Below are positions 23,851-31,016 of a stretch of 43,454 nt of DNA, piece by piece. Location: positions 1 through 43,454 of the forward strand of contig JAYVMU010000023.1 in the NCBI GenBank assembly GCA_043758775.1. Reading direction: 5' to 3'. Each line of letters begins with the position of its first letter. Position 1 is the first letter of the stretch. A model generated the notes under the pieces. That model made no database searches. It saw nothing but the letters and a program-made list of their open reading frames with translations, and was not told where the DNA came from. Position numbers and translations under genes: made by a program. Origin of the DNA: JACMMS01 sp043758775. Lineage in GTDB: Bacteria > Pseudomonadota > Gammaproteobacteria > Burkholderiales > Methylophilaceae.

Positions 23851-26136
23851 TCATGCCTGCCTGCGCATGCTCACATAAGCCTTAATCGAAGCAATAACTA
23901 GAGGCACTGTGCCGAAGATGATAAAAATTACATCGCCAGGCATTCTCAGCCATTCAATCATACGTGAACGATCACTGCCAATATATTCAATGCTGCGTGC
24001 GTGCCAGTATCCGTGCTCAAGCACGTCCCATACTTGCAGGACTCCACCAGGAAATAGGCTCATCAAGACCATCAGCATTAACCCAACATTGGTGCCCCAG
24101 AACGCTACTTTGACATATTTTTCAATGCCAGCCCAATTTTGGTCATTGCTGGTTTGACGTAATACAAATACCATCAATGCAATCGCTAGCATACCAAACA
24201 CGCCCATTAGCGCTGCATGCGCGTGATTAGGTGTAAGCATGGTGCCGACCTCGTAATAACTGACAATTGGCAGATTAACTAGAAAGCCAAAAATTCCAGC
24301 GCCAAGGAAATTCCAAAAGCCAACCGCCATCAGAAAATAAAAAGTCCACTTGTGAGGAATTGCTATTGCCTTATTGCATATATCGCAATTGCCGCGCGTA
24401 GTTTTGACAAAGTCCCAAGCATCGAGGGTTAACAGGGTGAGGGGTACGACTTCAAGTACGGAAAACAATGCCGATAAGGCCATATTCACGTTAGTCTGCC
24501 CGATGAAATACCAATGATGGCCAGTACCCATCAGGCCGCCAAGAAAATACAGAATTGCATCAAGGTAAATGACGCGTAGCGCAACGTTGCGGCGCGTCAA
24601 TCCTAATTGGTAGAACGTTAACGCCACCACAGTGGTTGCAAAGAACTCAAAGAAGCCTTCGACCCACAAATGGATGATCCAGAAACGCCATGTGTCTACT
24701 ATGGTATAGTTGGTTTTGGCGCCAAAAAATAGTGCTGGGATATAAAATACTGGAATAGCGAGTGCAGCAACTAGAAACATTTTTACGACTGGAGCCGAGG
24801 CTGGCTCGGTTAAACTACGCGGCCTTACTAGCGCCCATATCAGACCAAACCAAGCGAACAATCCCGCTATTAACAGGTATTGCCACAAACGGCCAAGTTC
24901 CAGATACTCCCAACCCTGATCACCTAGCCAGAACCACCAGTGTCCTAGTAATTGGGATATTCCAAGCCATTCTCCCAGTAAGCTGCCGCCAATGACTAGT
25001 GCAAAAGCGGCGAACAATACATGAACTGCGCCTGCAAGCCAACGTGGCTCATCGCTACGGAGCGAACGACCAAGAAATAGTGCCGCTGCGACATAGGCAG
25101 TGGCAATCCAGAAGATTGCCAACTGTAAATGCCATGTGCGAACTAGATTACTAGGGAAAACTCGCGTTAAATCGAAGCCGTAGAAACTAACCGGGTCTGC
25201 GCGATAGTGTGCGACAGCGCCGCCTACTAAGGATTGTGCTAGCAACAGCAGTGCTACGACTACAAAAAATTTGACGAGAGCATTTTGACCAGCACTTGAT
25301 TGTCCTGGAATTAGATGTGGGTGAACATGATGACCACGCGTGAACCAGCCAAGGAAATCGAACTTACCAAAAGCAAGGAGGACACTTGCAATTCCTGCCA
25401 GTAGTACCATGACGCTCAACGCACTCCAAAGCAGGGCGCTTGAAGTCGGTAAATTACCCACGCTGGGGTCGTAGGGGAAATTGTTGGTATAGGAGTATGT
25501 CAGCCCTGGCCGGTCTGCAACCGATGCCCAAGCTGCCCAAGTGACAAATGCAGTGAATTGGTGGATCTCAGTTGAGTTGGTGATGAGGTCAGTCTTTAAA
25601 CCACCGTTTTGTATTGGGTTGTGAAAATAATCTCGCCAATAGACATTTTCTTGTTTGAAATACTGGCTTTGTGCTGAAGTAAAGTTTAGGTTATTAGTCG
25701 CGGCGTCATAGCGATTAGTTTTTAAGATAACTGCTGTCTCTGCATAAACACTTGCCAGTTGTGTGGGTGAAAGATTGGCTACAGGCTTTTGGTATTCTTG
25801 CTGTGCGAGAGTATTCGCGGTTACGGTACCCATACGATGCAGGGCAGCCGCCGAATAGTCTGGGCCAAGATAGGCACCGTGTCCCCAGATGCTACCATTT
25901 GCCATCAATCCATATTTTAGAAAAATAGATTGGCCGTTGCCGATATCTTCTCCAGAAAATAGAGTATTACCATGCTCGTCGAGCACGATGTGCGGAATAG
26001 GAGGAGCATTGCGATATGACAGCATCGTCACCATGATCAGCCCCGAAAAGCCGAGTATCATAATAATGATAATGGACCGTATCCACCAAGGTGAGAGTGG
26101 ATCATCATCAGTTATTGGTTGCGTAGCAATGCTCAT
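23851..26136 (-). CDS. norB: quinol-dependent nitric oxide reductase (qNOR)
   Basis: 761 residues from ATG 26136 (GAGAGA ahead). A TTG 23 codons upstream (26205) would overlap the DUF488 gene and is less likely. One N-terminal helix and a periplasmic domain (about 40-230) replace the separate cytochrome c subunit, the mark of qNOR. The haem-copper-oxidase-like core of 12 helices follows, with the conserved HLQLAIFWIATAYVAAALFL, HLWVEGFFEFFATT and GTGHHWYFIGQ histidine blocks. It reduces two NO to N2O with electrons from quinol at the inner membrane. It is the last gene of an operon with a cupin and a DUF488 gene. No NO-forming nitrite reductase is in the window, so detoxification is as likely as denitrification. 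Confidence 0.95.
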   Translation of the reverse strand: MSIATQPITDDDPLSPWWIRSIIIIMILGFSGLIMVTMLSYRNAPPIPHIVLDEHGNTLFSGEDIGNGQSIFLKYGLMANGSIWGHGAYLGPDYSAAALHRMGTVTANTLAQQEYQKPVANLSPTQLASVYAETAVILKTNRYDAATNNLNFTSAQSQYFKQENVYWRDYFHNPIQNGGLKTDLITNSTEIHQFTAFVTWAAWASVADRPGLTYSYTNNFPYDPSVGNLPTSSALLWSALSVMVLLAGIASVLLAFGKFDFLGWFTRGHHVHPHLIPGQSSAGQNALVKFFVVVALLLLAQSLVGGAVAHYRADPVSFYGFDLTRVFPSNLVRTWHLQLAIFWIATAYVAAALFLGRSLRSDEPRWLAGAVHVLFAAFALVIGGSLLGEWLGISQLLGHWWFWLGDQGWEYLELGRLWQYLLIAGLFAWFGLIWALVRPRSLTEPASAPVVKMFLVAALAIPVFYIPALFFGAKTNYTIVDTWRFWIIHLWVEGFFEFFATTVVALTFYQLGLTRRNVALRVIYLDAILYFLGGLMGTGHHWYFIGQTNVNMALSALFSVLEVVPLTLLTLDAWDFVKTTRGNCDICNKAIAIPHKWTFYFLMAVGFWNFLGAGIFGFLVNLPIVSYYEVGTMLTPNHAHAALMGVFGMLAIALMVFVLRQTSNDQNWAGIEKYVKVAFWGTNVGLMLMVLMSLFPGGVLQVWDVLEHGYWHARSIEYIGSDRSRMIEWLRMPGDVIFIIFGTVPLVIASIKAYVSMRRQA

Positions 26137-26197
26137 ATTTTCTCTCTGGTAAATGTATTGTGCTATCAAGTTGGCCTGTAGGCTCAGCCCATTGAAC

Positions 26198-26791
26198 TCA
26201 ATCAATATTGGATTGGTAGTCTAAATCGATGGCATCAATCTGCGCTGGATAGGTGATTTGCGTATCATTCACTTGGGCGAACGGAGTAAGCAAATGCGGC
26301 TTGCGTCCATGACTGTTAATAATATCCTCAACGTCAATACCTCGAACAAGAAGTGCATCAGCAATCATCGAACGATGACAACGCCATGGCACGGCTTCGG
26401 CACACATTAATACGCAGCGCTCAGTCCTTGCTAGCTGCACCACCGATTCCACGTTGTCAGCAAACTCTGCAGTCTGCATATAGTCAGCATATCCTCGAAA
26501 TGAAGCATTGTGCCAGCCAGTGTTGATAGAAGAAGCATGCGCATGACGCAGACCGCCTAACCCAGTAATGTGACTGTAAGCAATGCCCACCGTGGCCAAT
26601 GAAATGGGGAGTATATCTCGATTGAACTGTGGATTATGCAGTGATCTTGGCACAGTTCTTACGTCAAGCACGTGGTTTATTTTGTTTTCGCAAAGTAAGT
26701 CGATGAACGACTCTATCGTGCGATTGGAGTGTCCAATCGTACATACCAGAGGCTGGTCCATTTGCGTTAACTCACTTTTAACGCGAGACAT
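26198..26791 (-). CDS. DUF488 family protein
   Basis: 197 residues. The DUF488 fold is shown by CTIGHSNRTIESFIDLL (near residues 17-33), VLDVRTVPRSLHNPQFN, and the cysteine-rich MCAEAVPWRCHRSMIADAL block (near 128-146). The function of the family is not known; CAE and RCHR motifs are typical. It lies three bases after the cupin gene and just before the NO reductase gene. ATG 26791 has GGGA right before it; the spacing is short, but the operon context leaves little else. Co-transcription with norB links it to NO stress or low oxygen. Confidence 0.88.
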   Translation of the reverse strand: MSRVKSELTQMDQPLVCTIGHSNRTIESFIDLLCENKINHVLDVRTVPRSLHNPQFNRDILPISLATVGIAYSHITGLGGLRHAHASSINTGWHNASFRGYADYMQTAEFADNVESVVQLARTERCVLMCAEAVPWRCHRSMIADALLVRGIDVEDIINSHGRKPHLLTPFAQVNDTQITYPAQIDAIDLDYQSNID

Positions 26792-26794
26792 TCC

Positions 26795-27127
26795 CTATGC
26801 GCCATGTAACAAAATAGTGACAAGCACTGAGGAATCCTCGACCGCCTTTAATGCGTGAAGCTCATTGCCTGCTAAGCATTTTAGACTGCCCTCATACATC
26901 ACTTCGCTCAATCCGTTAATCGTAAACTCGATGCTGCCCTCAATGCATTGCACGGTGATCTCACCGGCAACTTTGTGTGGAGGAAACCCTTTTCCAGCGA
27001 GTAAAACCATACGAAATACTTCCAGATGTTCTGTTTTGTACAGAGTCTTAGTGCATTCATGCTGGAGGTTATTCCTGAAAGGGCGGATGTCAATCGACTC
27101 GCCAGAAAGTGCATGATGAAGCGCCAT
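26795..27127 (-). CDS. small cupin-domain protein
   Basis: 110 residues, a single cupin barrel: FPPHKVAGEITVQCIEGSIEF (about 48-68) is motif 1 with only one of the usual histidines, and LKCLAGNELHALKAVEDSSV (about 82-101) is motif 2. Such small cupins often sit in NO-reductase operons of proteobacteria, where their role is unproven. It is the first gene of the cupin-DUF488-norB operon, and an FNR/DNR-type site lies about 76 bases before its ATG. The reduced set of metal ligands could mean a non-catalytic or sensor role. Confidence 0.85.
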   Translation of the reverse strand: MALHHALSGESIDIRPFRNNLQHECTKTLYKTEHLEVFRMVLLAGKGFPPHKVAGEITVQCIEGSIEFTINGLSEVMYEGSLKCLAGNELHALKAVEDSSVLVTILLHGA

Positions 27128-27632
27128 AATAGTTCTTTCAATAAATTATTAGGTATCGTAAATATTGCAAATAGGACTGAAGAAAATGAGAACTGAATGA
27201 TTCCAATCAATTGCAATTGAGTTAACGAAACTACATTGGTAACAGCTTATCTCTAATTTTCCGCTTTGTATAACAAAACTAATTTTCAGCATAGCCATGA
27301 TTAATAACGAATGCTTTTTAATTAATATAAAAATGTTTGGTAAGCACAAGTTCGAACAGTGGCATGCTTTCAAACATTATTTAGTCAGATGACTTCTTGT
27401 TTTAAATCGACGACAACTTTTAATGAGTTTTTTTCATTCTAGTTATGGCCATGTGATATGCCAATTTAGAGATGCTAAGTAAAAAGATAGTGGTAAAGTA
27501 AAGAATATAGTTTTAATATTTCTTGTGTACCAATATGTTAGCGTGTTAATTGGAGGTGTTTAAAATTCACACACTATTCGCACTTAATAGGTATTTACCT
27601 TCGTTTATTAATTTTGTAAATTGGTGTTTATT
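27128..27632. other. 505-bp intergenic region with divergent promoters
   Basis: It separates the - strand cupin operon from the + strand molybdoenzyme gene. It contains the FNR/DNR-like box at 27197-27210 and an overlapping perfect palindrome TCAATTGCAATTGA (27207-27220). The rest is A+T-rich and shows no gene. Confidence 0.55.
27197..27210 (-). promoter_or_regulatory. FNR/DNR-type box of the NO reductase operon
   Basis: Read on the - strand it is TTGAT-TGGA-ATCAT, nine of ten conserved bases of the FNR/DNR consensus TTGAT-N4-ATCAA. Its centre lies about 76 bases before the cupin ATG. A TATTTG hexamer near 27172-27167 would put the centre close to -41.5, the class II activator position. Confidence 0.65.
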
Positions 27633-29666
27633 ATGTCTATTGCATCATTTGAAGAAACCTTTCTAACCACATGCCCAAGAGATTGTTATGATAGTTGTGG
27701 CATTCTGGTTACTAAAAGAAATGGAGCCATACTTCAGGTGCGTGGAGACCCAAACCATGAAGTTAGCCAGGGAAAACTGTGTAAAAAGTGCTCAATCGCT
27801 TACAACCACGAATGGATAGACAAGAAATCTCGTTTGAGTCAGCCATTACGTAGAGTTGGCCCTAAAGGTACAGGTCAATATGAGCCTATCTCTTGGGACG
27901 CTGCATGTGCGGAAATTGCCGCACGACTTCAATCTATCATTGTTACTGACGGGCCACAAGCCATTTACAATGCTCACTATACGGGCACTATTTCATTGCT
28001 CGCTTTTATGTTTCCTATGCGTTTCTTTAACAAACTGGGCGCAACTGAAGTCAATCCAGATACGATCTGCAACATGGCGGGGCATGTTGCACTTGGTTAC
28101 ATGTATGGAAGTTCTTTAAATGGTTTTGATCCACGAATGGTCGATGCAGCAAAATGTATCATTGTCTGGGGTACTAACCCATCGGCCTCAGGTCCGCATG
28201 TGCATGAACATTGGCTTCAAAAAGCCAATGCAAAAGTTGTAGTAATAGACCCGATATATACGGAAACTGCAAAATCGGCAGATATTTACCTCCAGCCATT
28301 CCCTGGCAGCGATGCCGCTTTAGCTTATTCTATGCTGCATGTGATGCATCGTCAGGGCTTGGTCAATCATGAGTTTATTTCAAAATACACTGTAGGTTGG
28401 GATGAAATCGAACCCTTGCTAGCAGAATGCACCCCGGCATGGGGAGAGAGTGTCACTGGAGTGCCAGCGGCACTTATTGAAGAGGTGGCTATGCTTTATG
28501 CCTCTGGGCCCTCTCTGCTTTGGCTAGGCCAAGCTTTGCAACGCCAGCCCACTGGTGGCAACGTCATGCGAGCATGTGCGCTTTTGCCAGCAGTGACAGG
28601 TAATATTGCGAAGCCTGGTGCAGGTTTTCTTTATTTAAACTGGGATCTGCCATTACGTGGTATCGATGACGCTTATATAACAGCCCCGTATCTAAACTCA
28701 AGTAAAACGGCGACTATCAGCCATATGGATCTGGCATCACATCTTGAAGACCCCGCAAAAAGTAAAGCACTCTTTGCTTGGAACATCAACATTGCCGCAT
28801 CAAATCCAGAACAGTCTCGCCTGAAAGCAGCGTTATTGCGCGATAATCTTTTTACGGTGGTACTGGATTTATTCCCAACAGATACTACGGCCTACGCCGA
28901 TATCATTCTGCCGGCGGCAAGTTTTCTGGAGTTTGATGATCTGGTAGCGGGATATTTCCATTTAACACTTTCAGCCCAGGTTAAGGTAATAGATCCTGTT
29001 GGGTCTTCATTGCCCAATCCAGAAATATTTCGACGTTTGGCCAAAGCCATGGATTATCAAGAGCCAGAATTATATGAACCTGATGCGGAAATTCTGGAAT
29101 ACTTAGTGAAACGTGCTGATATTGGCGAGAGTTTTGAGTCTTTATCTCAAAAAGGAACGACACCCATTCCGTCCATGCCTAGGATTCAGTTTGGCGACTT
29201 CAAATTTGGCACACCTTCAGGGCGCATAGAGATTGCCTCATCTTTGGCTGAAGCCAACGGACATCCGCGTATACCTTTGCCCATTGCTGACCTCAGACCA
29301 AAGTCGGGCTATCTACGTATGTTGTCGCCAGCTTCTTCTTGGGCTTTAAATAGCAGTTTTGGTAATGTTGCTAAAATAATGAAACAATCAAAACAGGCAT
29401 CTATATTCATGCATCCAATGGACGCCGCGGATTGTCTAGTGTCTGCTGGAGAAGAAGTGCGGGTCTCGAATGATGTTGGTCAATTGCGATTAAACGTTGT
29501 TATAGAAGAGACATTGCCACGCGGAGTGGTGGTGGTGCACAAAGGGCGTTGGCCAAAAGCAGAACCAGAAAAAGCAAATGTTAACGTGCTTAATCCAGGG
29601 CGAAAATCGGATATGGGGGAGAGTACTACTGTGCATGGCATTGAGGTGAGGGTGGCACCTCTCTAA
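27633..29666 (+). CDS. solitary molybdopterin oxidoreductase (DMSO reductase family)
   Basis: 677 residues from ATG 27633 (TTG and GTG codons just before are possible). The [4Fe-4S] site is CPRDCYDSC (C14, C18, C22) plus C50 in GKLCKK. The molybdopterin-binding parts follow: TICNMAGHVALGYMYG, VWGTNPSASGPH, VVIDPIYTETAKSADIYL and PFPGSDAAL. The C-terminal domain starts near residue 570 with RMLSPASSWALNSSFGN. There is no twin-arginine signal, so it is cytosolic. No iron-sulfur or membrane subunit gene adjoins. The substrate is unknown; the family includes formate, thiosulfate, polysulfide and other oxidoreductases. Confidence 0.9.
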   Translation: MSIASFEETFLTTCPRDCYDSCGILVTKRNGAILQVRGDPNHEVSQGKLCKKCSIAYNHEWIDKKSRLSQPLRRVGPKGTGQYEPISWDAACAEIAARLQSIIVTDGPQAIYNAHYTGTISLLAFMFPMRFFNKLGATEVNPDTICNMAGHVALGYMYGSSLNGFDPRMVDAAKCIIVWGTNPSASGPHVHEHWLQKANAKVVVIDPIYTETAKSADIYLQPFPGSDAALAYSMLHVMHRQGLVNHEFISKYTVGWDEIEPLLAECTPAWGESVTGVPAALIEEVAMLYASGPSLLWLGQALQRQPTGGNVMRACALLPAVTGNIAKPGAGFLYLNWDLPLRGIDDAYITAPYLNSSKTATISHMDLASHLEDPAKSKALFAWNINIAASNPEQSRLKAALLRDNLFTVVLDLFPTDTTAYADIILPAASFLEFDDLVAGYFHLTLSAQVKVIDPVGSSLPNPEIFRRLAKAMDYQEPELYEPDAEILEYLVKRADIGESFESLSQKGTTPIPSMPRIQFGDFKFGTPSGRIEIASSLAEANGHPRIPLPIADLRPKSGYLRMLSPASSWALNSSFGNVAKIMKQSKQASIFMHPMDAADCLVSAGEEVRVSNDVGQLRLNVVIEETLPRGVVVVHKGRWPKAEPEKANVNVLNPGRKSDMGESTTVHGIEVRVAPL

Positions 29667-29743
29667 AAATTTCTTAGCCAACTTACCAGCAGTCTATCAA
29701 ATTTTATATCTGAATTTTGACGGCTACACTCAATCAGTGTCTT

Positions 29744-29797
29744 AACTAACCTTCACCCAAACTTAGTGAAGGCAAGCATAGAGAAGGTTAGTTTTTT
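29744..29797 (+). terminator. terminator with an alternative nested hairpin
   Basis: AACTAACCTTC (29744-29754) pairs with GAAGGTTAGTT (29783-29793), followed by TTTT. Inside, CCTTCAC (29750-29756) also pairs with GTGAAGG (29766-29772); the two folds share five bases and exclude one another. It ends the molybdoenzyme transcript. Confidence 0.7.
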
Positions 29798-29805
29798 AAA
29801 TGACT

Positions 29806-30042
29806 TTATAATTTACTATGTGTCCCATCACACATAGGTTGAGTAGCTGTTTGCTTACATCCGCAGAAGTACACGGTTTTAGTTTCGGTGGCTATATATT
29901 CAACTGGTGTAAATGCTGAGCCTGAGTGTGAGCCATCGCAAAATGGCTGGCTTTTGCTTAGGCCACAGGCGCACCAGTAATAACTGTTACCCGATTCAAC
30001 ATCCACAGTATAGGGGGCTTTTTGTGCAATATGGGCTTTCAT
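29806..30042 (-). CDS. dual CDGSH iron-sulfur protein
   Basis: 78 residues from ATG 30042, which has AAGGAGAG ahead; a longer frame to 30186 has no such site. Two complete CDGSH motifs are seen: C24, C26, C35 and H39 (CAC...PFCDGSH), and C60, C62, C71 and H75 (CGC...PMCDGTH). Each should hold a [2Fe-2S] cluster with three cysteines and one histidine. Bacterial dual-CDGSH proteins are thought to act in redox or iron-sulfur traffic, not as enzymes. It lies tail-to-tail with the molybdoenzyme gene, separated by the terminator at 29744-29797. Confidence 0.92.
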   Translation of the reverse strand: MKAHIAQKAPYTVDVESGNSYYWCACGLSKSQPFCDGSHSGSAFTPVEYIATETKTVYFCGCKQTATQPMCDGTHSKL

Positions 30043-30289
30043 ATAACTCTCCTTAGTTAAAAACTGTTTCTTATCTGCTTCAACAGATGTATCTGTAGTG
30101 ACTCTATCATTAAATATAGGGCCTATGCTTGCTCGTATTGAAATTAGTTCGTTTAGAGACTGTAGTTGTATTTGCTCCGCAGGCATCTTTCTTCAATATA
30201 GAGTGTGGCATATACACAAATCGGGTAACGATAAATATGACTTATATTGACAACACCTATTGTAGATACCACCTGTCAACTAGCCCTAA

Positions 30290-31006
30290 TTATTCCGTCG
30301 TGCTTGGGCTCCAGAAGGCTTGCGTGATAAAAGGCGAAGCTGCAATTTGCTGAACCAGTAAATCCAGTTTTTCGCTATCCACTGAAGTCGCTGCCAGCGT
30401 CGCCTCAATCTCAACTTCATGCTCGCCAAATGCATGTATTTCCAGGTCGCGCGCAGGGTAATCATGCTGCTCCAGTGCATCTTCCAGCATATTCAATACT
30501 TCTTTCTGCCGGTTGCGACTGGCAATCACATAGACTGTATTGGTCACCTCAGCCGAGGCTAGATCAAGCGGTTTGCGGTTGATACTGTTCACAATTGGCC
30601 TGAGCAAGGTATTTGCTGCCAGTACGAACAGCGTGCCGAGCAGCGCCTCAAGTATCAGATCTGCACCAGCGCAGGCCCCTACCGCAGCCGAGCCCCAGAG
30701 AGTGGCAGCGGTATTCAGGCCCTGCACATTGCCTCCTTCGCGCATGATGACACCAGCGCCAAGAAAGCCGATGCCGGAGACCACGTAGGCTACCACATGT
30801 ACCGCTCCTGAATGGCCATCTAGTCGGTTGGCCATATCCACAAAAATAGCCGCGCCTACCGCCACCAGTACATTGGTGCGAAGACCAGCAGTGCGCTGGC
30901 GATACTGCCGTTCAAGACCAATCAGGCCGCCAAAGACAAAAGCGGCCGTGAGACTGACTGAGGTATCCAGCAAAGAGGCCAGATTGATGTTGTTAATTGC
31001 TTCCAT
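30290..31006 (-). CDS. mgtC: MgtC/SapB-family membrane protein
   Basis: 238 residues from ATG 31006 (AAGGAGA ahead; the start lies inside the end of mgtA). The MgtC signature is FVFGGLIGLERQYRQRTAGLRTN (start of the membrane part, four to five helices to about 140), with GIGFLGAGVI. A C-terminal ACT-like domain of about 90 residues follows. MgtC proteins inhibit the F-ATPase or help survival at low magnesium. The overlap with mgtA (12 bases) means one transcript, the arrangement also known in enterobacteria (mgtCB). No proline- or ATP-sensing leader can be seen. Confidence 0.9.
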   Translation of the reverse strand: MEAINNINLASLLDTSVSLTAAFVFGGLIGLERQYRQRTAGLRTNVLVAVGAAIFVDMANRLDGHSGAVHVVAYVVSGIGFLGAGVIMREGGNVQGLNTAATLWGSAAVGACAGADLILEALLGTLFVLAANTLLRPIVNSINRKPLDLASAEVTNTVYVIASRNRQKEVLNMLEDALEQHDYPARDLEIHAFGEHEVEIEATLAATSVDSEKLDLLVQQIAASPFITQAFWSPSTTE

Positions 31007-31016
31007 TGCAATCTCC

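Noticed and set aside
30043..30186. Long N-terminal extension of the CDGSH protein
   Set aside because: The strong ribosome site AAGGAGAG stands before ATG 30042 and the extension shows no domain.
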